Of a stretch of 54,460 nt of DNA, positions 8,369 to 18,215 are shown piece by piece. The stretch is taken from positions 1 through 54,460 of the forward strand of contig CASDQF010000014.1 of the NCBI GenBank assembly GCA_949282845.1, given 5' to 3'. The notes under the pieces are model-generated. The model ran no database searches. It was given only the letters and a program-made list of their open reading frames with translations, and was not told where the DNA came from. Made by a program: the position numbers and the translations under genes. The stretch's first letter is position 1, and each line of letters starts with the position of its first letter. The DNA is from an uncultured Alphaproteobacteria bacterium. Lineage in GTDB: Bacteria; Pseudomonadota; Alphaproteobacteria; CAAHEQ01; UBA3637.

Positions 8369-8914
8369 TTATAAAGAGGATTGTACTTGAAAAGGAATTT
8401 TAAAATATCGGAATAAACTTTGAAAAGCACTATCTCGTTCTGCAAAAGAGGGATCATTTTTTTCATAAGAATTTTTAAGCTCGGTTATTGTTGCCGTTTT
8501 TAAAGCGTCGATTTCTTCGTTTTGATGAGAGAGTTTTTGTGATAAAAAATCTGTTTCATATAAATAAATATAAATAATTTCTCTATTTTTCCCTTCATGA
8601 GAAAAACGCTGAGCAACGCCGAGAAAATGTAATTTTTGAGGTTGAATAATTAAATTTAATTCTTCTTTTGCTTCTCGTAGAACAGCCTGTTCAGGTGTTT
8701 CAAGGTTGATGCAATGTCCTCCGAAAGAGACATCCCATTTTCCCGGAGCGTTTTGTTTCGTTTGTGCGCGTTGTTGTAGTAGGACATTTTGTTGCGAATC
8801 GACCACCCAACACTGGACAGTTTTATGTAAATCGCCGTTCAGATGAACTTGCTTGCGGCTTTTCAGACCGATGGGGCGACCGCTATTATCATAAGTCATC
8901 AGTTGCTCATCCAT
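8369..8914 (-). CDS. Nudix hydrolase
   Basis: A 181-residue Nudix-fold protein. The Nudix box is intact at 66-88: G-H-C-I-N-L-E-T, then V-L-R-E-A-K-E-E-L-N-L, with the Glu residues that bind Mg2+. The N-terminal part (GRPIGLKSRKQVHLNGDLHKTVQCWVVD, split) resembles the IPP-isomerase-like / YfcD subgroup of Nudix proteins. The diphosphate substrate cannot be predicted. It is a single gene with a likely promoter at 8945-8972. Confidence 0.88.
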   Translation of the reverse strand: MDEQLMTYDNSGRPIGLKSRKQVHLNGDLHKTVQCWVVDSQQNVLLQQRAQTKQNAPGKWDVSFGGHCINLETPEQAVLREAKEELNLIIQPQKLHFLGVAQRFSHEGKNREIIYIYLYETDFLSQKLSHQNEEIDALKTATITELKNSYEKNDPSFAERDSAFQSLFRYFKIPFQVQSSL

Positions 8915-8944
8915 TTGAAACTCCTTGATTTTTATTGTATTTTG

Positions 8945-8972
8945 AAGATAGCAAAAAAACTTTTTTCAGCAA
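8945..8972 (-). promoter_or_regulatory. Candidate promoter of the Nudix gene
   Basis: Minus strand: TTGCTG (8967-8972), 16-bp spacer, TATCTT (8945-8950), 31 bp upstream of the start. The -35 element is imperfect. Confidence 0.4.
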
Positions 8973-8994
8973 TAAAAAATTTTTGACAAAAATG

Positions 8995-9023
8995 TTTACA
9001 AAATACAAAAAATGATGTAAAAT
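8995..9023 (+). promoter_or_regulatory. Promoter of the small lipoprotein cluster
   Basis: TTTACA (8995-9000), 17-bp spacer, TAAAAT (9018-9023), 31 bp upstream of the first ATG. A second TTGACA at 8983 has no well-spaced -10. Confidence 0.6.
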
Positions 9024-9053
9024 GATTCTATTCAAAGACAAAAGGAGGAGAAA

Positions 9054-9263
9054 ATGGATTTTAAAAAAGAACATTTTAAAGCTTTGGTTTTGGCAGGATT
9101 AACAGGTGCAATAGCTGTTGCATGTAGCGGTTGTATGTCTGGTCCTTTTATCTATGAAGGGGGATATGGTGGATATGGATATCCTGTTCCGGCTCAAGCG
9201 ATTGATATTCCGGCTCCGTCTTATCCGACATATATTCCTCAACCGGCCGGATATAGTTATTAA
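9054..9263 (+). CDS. Small lipoprotein, Gly/Tyr/Pro-rich, 69 aa
   Basis: The signal peptide with lipobox (VACSGC, Cys 27) is followed by a short low-complexity tail of GGYGGYGYP and proline-rich repeats. The signal segment F-K-A-L-V-L-A-G-L-T-G resembles those of the next two genes, so the three are paralogous or share an exported leader. A GGAGGAG ribosome site precedes the ATG. Likely lipid-anchored in the envelope; function unknown. Confidence 0.75.
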   Translation: MDFKKEHFKALVLAGLTGAIAVACSGCMSGPFIYEGGYGGYGYPVPAQAIDIPAPSYPTYIPQPAGYSY

Positions 9264-9274
9264 AAGGTAAAAGA

Positions 9275-9679
9275 ATGGAACTAAATAACCAAAAGATGAA
9301 AGCCTTGGTTTTGACGGGCATTATGGGTTCTTTATTAGCGATGACCGGAGGTTGTCATACCTCGAAAGACATTTATATTCCTGGTCAGGAGCCTGTTATG
9401 TTCGAGCCGATACCTTATTCAGGAGGTTATTATGGACCTTATTTTGGACCTTCTTTCGGCGTGTTTTGGGGACCGGGTTATCAGTCTCATCCGCCTTTTC
9501 ATCCTGGTCCGATAGGACCTCATCCGGGATTTCGCCCGGGGCCAAGGCCGATCGGACCTCATCCGGGATTTCGCCCGGGGCCAAGGCCAATCGGACCTCA
9601 TCCGGGGCCAGTAAGGCCGATCGGGCCTCATCCGGGGGGTCGACCACCTCATCCGGGTTTCGGACCGCATGTTCGTTAA
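9275..9679 (+). CDS. Repeat-containing lipoprotein, His/Pro/Gly-rich, 134 aa
   Basis: A lipoprotein signal (MTGGC, Cys 27) precedes a Gly/Tyr/Phe segment and then tandem 13-residue repeats of the type PIGPHPGFRPGPR, followed by shortened copies. The regularly spaced His residues could bind metal, but that is speculation. It starts 12 bp after the previous lipoprotein gene and has the same KALVLTGIMG-like signal segment. The C-terminal part is much richer in G+C than its surroundings because of the repeats. Confidence 0.75.
   Translation: MELNNQKMKALVLTGIMGSLLAMTGGCHTSKDIYIPGQEPVMFEPIPYSGGYYGPYFGPSFGVFWGPGYQSHPPFHPGPIGPHPGFRPGPRPIGPHPGFRPGPRPIGPHPGPVRPIGPHPGGRPPHPGFGPHVR
9509..9650 (+). repeat. 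In-frame 39-bp tandem repeats
   Basis: Two near-identical 39-bp units (coding PIGPHPGFRPGPR) are followed by truncated copies within the lipoprotein gene at 9275-9679. The unit length is a multiple of 3, so copy-number change would alter protein length without a frameshift. Confidence 0.8.
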
Positions 9680-9721
9680 TATTGTCTTTATGACACCTGG
9701 TTTTCTTTAAAATAAATTATT

Positions 9722-9751
9722 TTGTTTACTTTTTTGGAAAAATGCTATTAT
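9722..9751 (+). promoter_or_regulatory. Candidate promoter of the third lipoprotein gene
   Basis: TTGTTT (9722-9727), 18-bp spacer, TATTAT (9746-9751), 29 bp before the ATG at 9781. It would allow expression independent of the upstream pair. Confidence 0.4.
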
Positions 9752-9780
9752 CTATTTATTAAAAATTGGAGGAGAATAAA

Positions 9781-10110
9781 ATGAATTTAAAAAACAATAA
9801 ATTTAAAGCTTTAGCTTTAACTGCCATTACTGGAGCTATTGCAGCTTTGGGATCAGGCTGCGCTGCAACGAATGAATGGGCTATGCAGAATCAAGGAAAT
9901 TTGACGTTGCTTAACAGTTTAACAAATCTGGCAAATGCAACCGGATCTATGATGAGCGGTATTACAGGAATTACAGGTAGTGTTCAAGATAAAAAGACAG
10001 CAGATGCATTAGAAGAACAAAATAAAATTTTACAACAACAACAACGTAATAATTATCGTCAGCCAAATTACAGACCGGCTCGACCGAGCCGTGGCGGACG
10101 TGGACGTTAA
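9781..10110 (+). CDS. Small lipoprotein, Gln/Arg-rich tail, 109 aa
   Basis: Start chosen at 9781 because the TTG at 9766 belongs to the TTGGAGGAG ribosome site. The leader NNKFKALALTAITGAIAALGSGC again resembles those of the two upstream lipoproteins, with the lipidated Cys in SGC. The mature region has a helical Asn/Thr/Gly-rich segment, a predicted helix ending in Q-rich sequence (LQQQQRN), and a basic Arg/Gly/Pro tail. Function unknown. Confidence 0.75.
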   Translation: MNLKNNKFKALALTAITGAIAALGSGCAATNEWAMQNQGNLTLLNSLTNLANATGSMMSGITGITGSVQDKKTADALEEQNKILQQQQRNNYRQPNYRPARPSRGGRGR

Positions 10111-10120
10111 GTTCATTCAT

Positions 10121-10155
10121 AAAAAAAGAGCCTTTTTAAAAGGCTCTTTTTTTTT
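10121..10155. terminator. Bidirectional Rho-independent terminator
   Basis: The stem GAGCCTTTT / AAAAGGCTC with a very small loop is flanked by an A-run and a T-run. It serves the lipoprotein gene on the plus strand and the HTH gene on the minus strand, whose stop codon it touches. Confidence 0.8.
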
Positions 10156-10366
10156 ATGCTTTTTCTAGGAATTGCAGGACTTGATATAAAGAATAAGCGT
10201 TGACATTTCCTTTTGCTTCTTCTAAATGAGACAAAATTTCGGCAGAGATTGGAACTTGTTTTTGAACTTCTTGACGCGTTAAGCCTTTTTTTTCACGAAG
10301 AGAAACGATATAGTGTGCCATAGATTGCTTGATTTTTTGAATTTGTTCTTGTTGCACGGAAGTCAT
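10154..10366 (-). CDS. Small XRE-type helix-turn-helix protein, 70 aa
   Basis: The compact helical protein has LREKKGLTRQEVQKQVPIS followed by AEILSHLEEAKGN, the two-helix pattern of Cro/C1-type DNA-binding domains, with nothing else attached. It is preceded by AAGGAGAT. It is divergent from the RND efflux operon, with about 225 bp between the start codons. It might regulate that operon or itself; nothing in the sequence proves this. Confidence 0.65.
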   Translation of the reverse strand: MTSVQQEQIQKIKQSMAHYIVSLREKKGLTRQEVQKQVPISAEILSHLEEAKGNVNAYSLYQVLQFLEKA

Positions 10367-10591
10367 ATCTCCTTTGATAAAAATTTATAAAACAACAAAG
10401 TTATCACATATATTATTATATGCATTTATTCCAATAAAAGTAAATATATTTTTTTAAAAATACCTATTTAATTATGAATATTAGATAAGATATATATGTT
10501 TATTTTCATAGGAATATATGCAAATTTTACACATGGGTTGAAAACAATTTTTTTTGCTCTATCTCTCCTGGGGAAAAAGGGAGAAAAACAG

Positions 10592-11767
10592 ATGAAAATC
10601 ATTCTGAAAGGGCTGGGTTGGTGTATTGTTCTCATAGTAGCATTAAGCTTTATTTATTTTTTTTGGTATCGAGGGAAACCAAAAGAAGGTTTAGAACATT
10701 TTGTTTCTGAAGAGCCGACGGTTGTTGTTCAACGTGTGGAAGCTGCTCCATTAGTTTTGACGCGAAGCTATATTGGAACGGTTATTCCGATTCATTCAGT
10801 TGATATTTTACCATTTATCAGCGGCTTTGTGGAGGATGTTAAGGTTAATAGCGGACAGAGTGTTTCTGCCGGTGATGTGATGTTTGTTTTGCAGCAACAA
10901 GAATATAAAGCAGCGTTAGATGCACGATATGCGGATATTTTGCAAGCGGCAGCGACTTATCAGAATGCGGAAACTTATTATCAACGCATGAAAAAAGCTG
11001 GAGTTAAAGCGATATCTCCGTCTGATTTGGATCAGGCTCAAGCGAACTATTTATCATCTAAAGCGGCTTTAGCTTTGGCGATTGCGAATTGGGAACAAGC
11101 GAAAGTCAATTATAATTACACGGTTATTAAAGCACCGATTTCCGGTCTTTTAGGGAATGTTCCCGTGACGAAAGGAGATTATGTCAGTCCATCTGGTCAA
11201 GCTTTAGCACGGTTAATACAAATGTCTCCGATACGGGTTGTTTTTTCAATTACGGATAAAGAGTATTTAGAAGAGAAGCGTTCAGGGACTTCCGGCTTAT
11301 TCCAAAAAGATGCTGTTCGGTTGCGTTTGGCTGACGGTTTGTTGTTTGATATTCCCGGAACGGTTCAGTTTTTGGACAATCAAGTTTCAGAGTCAACCAG
11401 TTCTGTTCAAGTTTTTGCAGATTTTCAGAATCCGAACAAAGAATTACTATCGAATGCATATGTAGATGTTTTAGTGGAAAAACAATTACCTGATGGCATT
11501 TTAATTTCTCAAAACGCTGTTAATTTAAAGCAAGACGGTAGCTATGTTCGAGTTGTTGATGAAAGCAATCATGTTGTCTCTCGTCGCATAGAGGTGGGTC
11601 CTGTTATGGAGGGTAATTATGTTGTTCTGTCAGGATTAGAAGAAGGTGAGTTTGTTGTATTGGAAGCTCCCTCTCGTTTGTCTCCGCAAGAGACGGTTAA
11701 AATCAAGTTGAAAGCAGTATCACGACCACCGGCGATGAGTTATTCCAAGAGAGAGGTCAGACGATGA
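10592..11767 (+). CDS. RND efflux periplasmic adaptor (AcrA/MexA type)
   Basis: Start placed at 10592, after GGGAG, rather than at an upstream ATG, because it gives a 391-residue protein beginning with a normal N-terminal membrane anchor (residues 7-25). The lipoyl/hairpin region is visible ([43 protein letters not shown]), with the coiled-coil hairpin between its halves, then beta-barrel and membrane-proximal domains. It links the inner-membrane pump to the outer-membrane channel encoded downstream. It overlaps the pump gene by 4 nt (ATGA). Confidence 0.92.
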   Translation: MKIILKGLGWCIVLIVALSFIYFFWYRGKPKEGLEHFVSEEPTVVVQRVEAAPLVLTRSYIGTVIPIHSVDILPFISGFVEDVKVNSGQSVSAGDVMFVLQQQEYKAALDARYADILQAAATYQNAETYYQRMKKAGVKAISPSDLDQAQANYLSSKAALALAIANWEQAKVNYNYTVIKAPISGLLGNVPVTKGDYVSPSGQALARLIQMSPIRVVFSITDKEYLEEKRSGTSGLFQKDAVRLRLADGLLFDIPGTVQFLDNQVSESTSSVQVFADFQNPNKELLSNAYVDVLVEKQLPDGILISQNAVNLKQDGSYVRVVDESNHVVSRRIEVGPVMEGNYVVLSGLEEGEFVVLEAPSRLSPQETVKIKLKAVSRPPAMSYSKREVRR

Positions 11768-14700
11768 ATTTTTCAGCTTTTTTTATTCGTCGTCCTCGTT
11801 TTGCGATTGTTATTTCAATCGTGATGATTTTATTGGGGATAATGAGTATTCTTGTTTTGCCTGTCGCGCAGTATCCGAATATTACGCCGCCTCAAATTAT
11901 CGTTCAGGCCAGTTACCCCGGAGCTTCGGCTCAAGTTTTGGTCGATACGGTAGCGGTTCCGATAGAAAATGAAATAAACGGGGTTGAAGGTATGTTGTAT
12001 ATGAATTCGACCTCAGACGATGCCGGAGATTATAAACTCACGATTACTTTTGATATCGGTGTTGACCCGGATATGGCTCAAGTTAAAGTTGAAAATCGCT
12101 TACAACAAGTAATGGCGGATTTACCGGCTATTGTGACACAAGAGGGTTTGAGCGTTAACACACAGTCTGCGAATATTTTGGCAATGTTGGTTTTGCGTTC
12201 GCCGGGAGGAAGCCAAAATGAGTTGTTTTTAAGCAATTATGCTTACACTCAAATTTTAAATCCGCTCAGTCGAGTTCCTGGGATAGGGGATGTTCAAATT
12301 TATGGTCCGCAGTATAGCATTCGAGTGTGGCTTAATCCTCAAAAAATGACAAGTCTCGGTTTGTCTGTTTCTGATGTCATACAAGCTATAGAAAGCCAAA
12401 ATACGGAAGCATCCATAGGAGAAATCGGTTCTGCGCCGAGTCCTAAAAGTAATGAACTTGTTTTATCGCTGACAGCAAAAGGGCTGTTAAATTCGGTTGA
12501 AGATTTTAATCAAATCGTTATAGCGACGAGCAAAGGCGGCGGCATTGTTCGTTTAAAAGATATTGCGCGTATAGAAATAGGGGCGGATTCTTATAATGTG
12601 ACGGCTGCTTACGATGATGTTCCGGCTGTGATTATCGGTTTGTCACAAACACCGGGGTCTAATTCGTTGAGAATTATGAAGGCTGTTCGTCAAGAAATTC
12701 AAAAGCTCTCGAAAAGTTTTCCGGAAGATATGGAACTGGCGCCAGTTTATGATTCGACGACATTTGTGCGAGCATCAATCGAAAGTATCGTTGAAACCTT
12801 GTTTATTACCTTCTTTTTAGTGATAGCGGTTGTTTTTATTTTTCTGCAAGATCCAAAATCAACTTTAATTCCGACCATTACCATACCAGTTTCTTTGATT
12901 GCGACTTTTGCTGTTATTTATGTTTTAGGGTATAATATTAACATTTTAACTTTGTTTGCGATGATTTTAGCCATCGGATTGGTTGTGGATGATGCGATTA
13001 TCGTTGTGGAACGGTCTCAGTATTTAATGCTGAATGAGGGATTGGATGCAGAGGCTGCTTCGATTAAAGCGATGCAACAAATCAGTAGTGCAATTATCGC
13101 CACAACATTTGTTTTGTTGTCGATTTTTATTCCGGTTGGCTTAATGGCCGGAATTACGGGTAAAATTTATCAACAATTTGCGGTTACGATTGCAACAGCG
13201 GTTGTTTTTTCCGCGTTTAATGCGTTAACATTATCGCCGGCGTTGTGTGCGATTTTTTTGAAATCAACAGAGGGGAAAACAACATCCTCCCAAAAAGGAT
13301 TTTTTGATTATTTTAATCGAGTATTGGAATGGGGGCGTGAACAATACTTGAAAGCTGTTCGTTTTTTGTCAGCTCGATTGGCTGTTTTATCCGTTTTGAT
13401 TTTCAGCGTTATTTGTTGCATTGCCGGCATGTTTTGGATAACGCCGACCTCTTTTTTACCTCAAGAAGATCAAGGAATTATTTTTGCAAACATTCAATTA
13501 CCTGAAACGGCGAGCATCAATCAAACAGAGGCTCTTTTAGGACAGATGAGTTCAAAAATTCGTCAAATAGACGGTGTTTCTTATTTTATGTCTGTTGCCG
13601 GAGCCAGTTTATTGGGGGGAAATGGTGAAAATATAGCTTTGGGTGTTGTCGGTTTGGAAGATTGGTCTCAAAGAAAAAGTCCTTCGTTATCGTTGGATAG
13701 TATTTTAGAGCGGCTGAACAAAACTTTTGGCGAAGAAAATAATGCTCAAATAGATTTTTTTGCTCTGCCGGCCATACCCGGGGTTGGAAACAGTGATGGA
13801 TTGTCTTTTGAAGTTTTGGAGCTGAATCAGAATTTATCGGCTGAAGAGTTTTTTAAAGTTTTAGGACCATTTTTAGAGAAATTAAATCAAAACCCGAATT
13901 TGTCTTATGCCTTTACGACATTTAGTTCCGGGACACCGCATTTATTTTTAGATATTGATCGCACGAAGTTAGAGAGTTATGGTATTCCTGTTTCAACATT
14001 ATTTACGGTTTTGTCGACTAATTTAGGTTCTCGATATGTCAATAACATTACATTGGAAGGCCAGATTAACCGAGTTATTCTTCAGGCGGATTATACACAT
14101 CGCAAAAGTATTCAGGATGTGTTAGATTTACATGTGCCGACCTCAGATGGTAAATATGTTCCCGTCCGTAGTTTTGCTCGTGTAGAGACTGTATTGTCAC
14201 CAAAGATTATTTACCGTTATAATCAATACTTATCGGCATCCGTGACAGCTCAAACAGCTACCTCTGTCAGTACCGGAACAGCGATTAAGACTGTTGAACA
14301 AGAGGCGGCGACTGCTTTAACCAACCAAAATGAAATCGCATGGACCGGGTTGTCATTACAAGAGGTCGAAACACAAGGGCTTGCAGCGATATTGATTGGG
14401 TTAGCCGTTATTTTTGGTTATTTATTTTTGGTTGCGCTTTATGAAAGCTGGTTAATTGCGCTCGCAGTTATGTTTTCGAATGTTTTTGCGATATTAGGCG
14501 CTTTGTTGGGTTTACATCTCATGAGACATCCTCTAAGCATTTACGCACAGTTGGGATTGGTTCTTTTAATTGGCTTGGCCAGTAAAAATGCTATTTTAAT
14601 CGTTGAGTTTACATTAGACTTCAGACGCCAGGGATTGAGTATTTTAGATGCCGCCGTTAAAGGGGCTTCGGAACGTTTTCGAGCGGTATTGATGACGGCA

Positions 14701-14904
14701 CTCACTTTTATATTGGGTGTTTTTCCGATGGTGATTGCGACGGGTGCAGGCGCTGCCAGTCAGCGAGCGATTGGAACTTCCGTCTTTTTTGGCATGATAG
14801 CGGCGACTTTAGTCGGAATTGTCTTTATTCCGGCGTTATTTGCGTTGTTTGATACAATCGCTTCTCGTGGTGAGAAGGATACTTCTCAAGGAGAAAACAA
14901 ATGA
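11764..14904 (+). CDS. RND-family multidrug efflux pump (AcrB/MexB, HAE1 type)
   Basis: The 1046-residue protein has the full RND layout: TM1 at the N-terminus ([16 protein letters not shown]), two large periplasmic loops, and TM helices 2-6 and 8-12. The proton-relay pair is in [15 protein letters not shown] (TM4), and the second-half equivalent [13 protein letters not shown] is present. Length equals that of AcrB-like drug pumps. It uses proton motive force to expel drugs or other amphiphiles as a trimer. It overlaps both neighbours by 4 nt (ATGA), so the tripartite operon is translationally coupled. Confidence 0.96.
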   Translation: MNFSAFFIRRPRFAIVISIVMILLGIMSILVLPVAQYPNITPPQIIVQASYPGASAQVLVDTVAVPIENEINGVEGMLYMNSTSDDAGDYKLTITFDIGVDPDMAQVKVENRLQQVMADLPAIVTQEGLSVNTQSANILAMLVLRSPGGSQNELFLSNYAYTQILNPLSRVPGIGDVQIYGPQYSIRVWLNPQKMTSLGLSVSDVIQAIESQNTEASIGEIGSAPSPKSNELVLSLTAKGLLNSVEDFNQIVIATSKGGGIVRLKDIARIEIGADSYNVTAAYDDVPAVIIGLSQTPGSNSLRIMKAVRQEIQKLSKSFPEDMELAPVYDSTTFVRASIESIVETLFITFFLVIAVVFIFLQDPKSTLIPTITIPVSLIATFAVIYVLGYNINILTLFAMILAIGLVVDDAIIVVERSQYLMLNEGLDAEAASIKAMQQISSAIIATTFVLLSIFIPVGLMAGITGKIYQQFAVTIATAVVFSAFNALTLSPALCAIFLKSTEGKTTSSQKGFFDYFNRVLEWGREQYLKAVRFLSARLAVLSVLIFSVICCIAGMFWITPTSFLPQEDQGIIFANIQLPETASINQTEALLGQMSSKIRQIDGVSYFMSVAGASLLGGNGENIALGVVGLEDWSQRKSPSLSLDSILERLNKTFGEENNAQIDFFALPAIPGVGNSDGLSFEVLELNQNLSAEEFFKVLGPFLEKLNQNPNLSYAFTTFSSGTPHLFLDIDRTKLESYGIPVSTLFTVLSTNLGSRYVNNITLEGQINRVILQADYTHRKSIQDVLDLHVPTSDGKYVPVRSFARVETVLSPKIIYRYNQYLSASVTAQTATSVSTGTAIKTVEQEAATALTNQNEIAWTGLSLQEVETQGLAAILIGLAVIFGYLFLVALYESWLIALAVMFSNVFAILGALLGLHLMRHPLSIYAQLGLVLLIGLASKNAILIVEFTLDFRRQGLSILDAAVKGASERFRAVLMTALTFILGVFPMVIATGAGAASQRAIGTSVFFGMIAATLVGIVFIPALFALFDTIASRGEKDTSQGENK

Positions 14905-16286
14905 AATTTTGGTTTTTAGTTTGTTTTTTATGTGTGACAGCTTGTACCGTTGGTCCGGATTATGAACAGCCTCAATTTTTTAAAGATAAAGAAATAGAAA
15001 AAGTTTTAAATTTAAAACCTGTTTCTCATAAAGCCAGCGCTATTTCTTATAAAGCTTTTCAAGATAAGACATTAAATAGTTTGTTGGAACAAGCTCGGCA
15101 AAACGCGCCGACGGTTCGGGTTGCTTTAACACGTTTGAAGCAAGCACGGGCAAGTTTATCTATTCAAAAGGTCGCCGGATTGCCGATGTTAGATGCTACC
15201 GGTAAATATAATTATGTAAAAGAAAGTCGTAATTTAGGCCTTGTTTATGATGAAGACACTTATCAAGTTGGCGTAGATGCTTCGTGGGAGATAGATATTT
15301 TCGGCTCGGTTCGCCGACAGACGGAAGCTGCTGTGGCTCAAGCAAAAGCAGCTATGGCAAATTTACAGAATGTTTATGTGTCTTTATCGGCAGAGGTTGC
15401 CGGTCAATATATTTCATATCGATTAGCGGAACAATTATTAAAAAACAGCATTGAAAATTTAAAATTAGAGCAAGATATTTATCAAACGGTCCAACAAAAG
15501 TTTCAAGCCGGATTAGCAGATGAAATGGCCTTAAATCAAGCTGAGTATGCTGTTCAAACGACGCAAATGCAAATACCTGAATTTGAGAATCAAAAAGAAG
15601 AAAGCGCCAATGCGTTGGCTCTTCTTTTAGGCCAGCTGCCCGGGAGTTTAAAAGAGCAATTAAAAACGGAGCAAAATTTAACAGCTAAACCATTTCAATA
15701 TAATCTGGTGCATTTGTTTGAATTGCCTGTTTCTTTAATACGGGAAAGACCGGATGTTAAAGTCGCCGAAGAAAATTTAATTGCTCAAAATGCTTTGGTC
15801 GGAGCCGCTATTGCCGAGATGTATCCGAGTATTTCTTTAAGTGGTTTATTGGGGTTTGAATCTTTTCATCTGAACGATTTGTTGAAAAAAAGAAGTTGGA
15901 CTTATTCTTATGTTCCAAGCGTAGAATTGCCGATTTTTCATTGGGGGGCTTTAAAAAATAATGTTGAATTGCAAAAAGCGAAGAAAGACGAAGAGCTTGT
16001 TGTCTATGAACAAACGGTTTTGCAAGCGGTTCATGATATTAAAAACGCTATGACGGGTATTCAAAAAGAATATCAGCGCAATCAATCGGCGGAACAAGCT
16101 TTTGTTCAAATGGATCAGGCTTTTTCTTTGATGAGAGATAAATATAAACAAGGATTGGTCGAAATGAGTGACCTTTTAAATGCGGAACTCAATCGTCTTT
16201 CAGCTCAAAATGCTTGGGTAAACAGTAATGCATCTATTTATCAAAATATTATTCAATTTTATAAAGCAACGGGGACCATTCAGTAG
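14901..16286 (+). CDS. Outer-membrane efflux lipoprotein (OprM/NodT family)
   Basis: A 461-residue TolC-like channel. The lipobox is CVTAC (Cys 15), followed by TVGPDYEQP, the typical start of OprM/NodT proteins. Two repeats of long alpha-helical hairpins are evident ([19 protein letters not shown] and the second half [17 protein letters not shown]). The RERPDV motif is the conserved half-site of the family. It completes the tripartite pump with the two upstream genes. Confidence 0.94.
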   Translation: MKFWFLVCFLCVTACTVGPDYEQPQFFKDKEIEKVLNLKPVSHKASAISYKAFQDKTLNSLLEQARQNAPTVRVALTRLKQARASLSIQKVAGLPMLDATGKYNYVKESRNLGLVYDEDTYQVGVDASWEIDIFGSVRRQTEAAVAQAKAAMANLQNVYVSLSAEVAGQYISYRLAEQLLKNSIENLKLEQDIYQTVQQKFQAGLADEMALNQAEYAVQTTQMQIPEFENQKEESANALALLLGQLPGSLKEQLKTEQNLTAKPFQYNLVHLFELPVSLIRERPDVKVAEENLIAQNALVGAAIAEMYPSISLSGLLGFESFHLNDLLKKRSWTYSYVPSVELPIFHWGALKNNVELQKAKKDEELVVYEQTVLQAVHDIKNAMTGIQKEYQRNQSAEQAFVQMDQAFSLMRDKYKQGLVEMSDLLNAELNRLSAQNAWVNSNASIYQNIIQFYKATGTIQ

Positions 16287-16344
16287 AAGAAGATGTCTTG
16301 CGTTTCTTGAAAAGGCGTGTTAAGGTGCCTTTTCAGGAGAAAAA

Positions 16345-17715
16345 ATGAAAGCGGCACAGTTAGAATTAATGGAAAATACGCCGGTGGCAAGCGCTATTTT
16401 GCGTCTTGCGCTTCCGTCTATGCTGGCAATGTTGGTTCAAGTTATTTATGGCTTAACCGATACTTTTTTTATCGGTCAAACCGGGAATGCAAATATGGTG
16501 GCATCTATTGCTTTGGCTATGCCGTTTGCCATGTTGATACAAGCATTCGGAAATATATTTGCCATCGGTGGCGCATCATATATTTCTCGGCAGTTGGGCG
16601 CTAAGAATTATGATGAAGCGAAAAGGACGACAGCGACCGTTTTTTATTTGTCTATTTTGTCGGGTGTCATCATCACAATTGTTGTTTTCTTTTTGATGAA
16701 GCCTGTTTTGACGATTTTAGGAACGTCTCCTGCGACACGAGACTATACACAATCTTATTTATCTATTTTGACAATGTTTAGCTTTGTTCAAATATTACAA
16801 GTCGTATTGGCGGGGCTCATTCGTTCTGAAGGTGCTACTCGTCAAGCAATGAATGGTATTTTTATCGGAACGGGTTTGAATATTGTTTTGGATTACTTGT
16901 TTATTCTAAGATGGGGTTGGGGCGTAGAAGGAGCGGCTTGGGCGACACTTGCGGGCAATGCTTGTGGTGTTTTATATTATTTATTTTACTTTGTCGGGAA
17001 AAGAAGTTTATTAACGCTGTCAATTCATTATTGGGGTCCGGATAAACGAATGATGTTTGAGGTTTTAGCCATTGGATTGCCGGCAGCATTAAACGCGCTT
17101 GTGATGAGTGTTTCACACGTTCTGACAAATAATATAGCTGTGCAATACGGAGACGAAACAATTGCGGCGAATGGGATTATGATGCGTATTGTTGGGATTG
17201 TTTTATTTTTGATTATGGGGATTTCTCAAGGGTATCAGCCTTTCGCCGGATATAATTACGGAGCGGGGAATTTTGAAAGATTGAAAAAGGCTTTTCATGT
17301 GACTTTAGGGTATGCGTCCGGTCTTGCATTGATTTTTTGTGGTTTATTTTATCTCTATCGAAATCAGTTATTTTTATGGTTTTTGCCAAATCAGGAAGTG
17401 GCTCATATCGGCTCACAAATGTTAAGCGCGTTTTTAATCGCTATTCCTTTGTTCGGTCTTCATTTTACAATTGCGATGACTTTCCAGGCAACGGGAAAAG
17501 CATTATTGGCATTTTTAATCGTTCTGGCTCGGCAATGTTTACTTTTTATCCCATTTTTGTTTTTGTTTAATGCGTGGTGGGGGTTCGAAGGATATATTTG
17601 GGCTCAACCCATTGCAGATGTTGCAACGGTTATTTTGTCCGTTTGCTTCTTTATTTATTTCTTACATCATTTGCCTAATTCGCATACTGCAGCCGAGTCG
17701 TTCCGTCCGTCGTAA
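16345..17715 (+). CDS. MATE-family efflux transporter
   Basis: A 456-residue inner-membrane protein with twelve hydrophobic segments in two related halves. ENTPVASAILRLALPSML and YGLTDTFFIGQTGNANMVAS match the MATE N-terminal signature. Cation-coupled export of drugs or metabolites is inferred from the family. The ATG follows CAGGAG. It lies 58 bp after the RND operon on the same strand, so the block 10592-17715 encodes two exporter systems. Its 3' end overlaps a convergent lipoprotein gene by 41 bp. Confidence 0.92.
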   Translation: MKAAQLELMENTPVASAILRLALPSMLAMLVQVIYGLTDTFFIGQTGNANMVASIALAMPFAMLIQAFGNIFAIGGASYISRQLGAKNYDEAKRTTATVFYLSILSGVIITIVVFFLMKPVLTILGTSPATRDYTQSYLSILTMFSFVQILQVVLAGLIRSEGATRQAMNGIFIGTGLNIVLDYLFILRWGWGVEGAAWATLAGNACGVLYYLFYFVGKRSLLTLSIHYWGPDKRMMFEVLAIGLPAALNALVMSVSHVLTNNIAVQYGDETIAANGIMMRIVGIVLFLIMGISQGYQPFAGYNYGAGNFERLKKAFHVTLGYASGLALIFCGLFYLYRNQLFLWFLPNQEVAHIGSQMLSAFLIAIPLFGLHFTIAMTFQATGKALLAFLIVLARQCLLFIPFLFLFNAWWGFEGYIWAQPIADVATVILSVCFFIYFLHHLPNSHTAAESFRPS

Positions 17716-18127
17716 TCAGAAGGACTTTGTCTCCCACTCTGAAATGCAATTCATTGGACTGCACAACCGCCGTTGTTTGACCATTCGAGAGTTGAACAAT
17801 AAACTGCATGGCCGTATCTTTTGTTATTTCGCTTTCAACGGCGCTTCCGATTATTCCCCCTAACAGAGCGCCTGCCGTTCCTCCGATAATATTTACGGCT
17901 GTATTGCCGCCTATCATAGAGCCGGCTGCTCCGCCGGCGACAGCGCCTCCAATAGCGCCAATTGTGCCTGTTCCTTCTATGTTAACCGGCTTCATTGACA
18001 GAATAATGCCTTCTCGAACAATCGCGGCTTGGCCGATGTCTTCTCGAGAATAGGTTGTGTTTGTTTCTCCGACTCCGCAAGCCATTAAGGCGAAACAGAG
18101 ACATAAAATAACGCTCTTTCTTTTCAC
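17675..18127 (-). CDS. Glycine-zipper outer-membrane lipoprotein (SlyB/Pcp-like)
   Basis: A 150-residue lipoprotein with lipobox ALMAC (Cys 17). Residues about 55-95 contain two glycine-zipper hairpins (GAIGGAVAGGAAGSMIGG, then GGTAGALLGGIIG), and a C-terminal beta domain ends in VGDKVLLITTDG. This is the SlyB/Pcp (17-kDa antigen-like) layout. It probably inserts in or stabilises the outer membrane. It overlaps the 3' end of the convergent MATE gene by 41 bp. Confidence 0.82.
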   Translation of the reverse strand: MKRKSVILCLCFALMACGVGETNTTYSREDIGQAAIVREGIILSMKPVNIEGTGTIGAIGGAVAGGAAGSMIGGNTAVNIIGGTAGALLGGIIGSAVESEITKDTAMQFIVQLSNGQTTAVVQSNELHFRVGDKVLLITTDGTTRLQYAN

Positions 18128-18215
18128 TTTCCCCTCCCTTATGAAAAAAGCTTTTGCCTTTTGCTTTTTTTTCCGCTATAACAAACATATTCCCTCATGA
18201 CAAAAGAACGGAAGA

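Noticed and set aside
9509-9650. Direct repeats as a possible CRISPR array
   Set aside because: Units are contiguous with no unique spacers, and are in frame within a lipoprotein gene; no cas genes are present.
9396-9693. Alternative frames across the lipoprotein repeat region
   Set aside because: They arise from the 39-bp GC-rich repeat; only the 9275-9679 frame has a ribosome site, signal peptide and lipobox.
10367-10591. Riboswitch or long leader before the RND operon
   Set aside because: The stretch is AT-rich without a stable multi-stem structure or a terminator/antiterminator pair that I can see; only a weak TTGAAA/TATCTC promoter-like pair.
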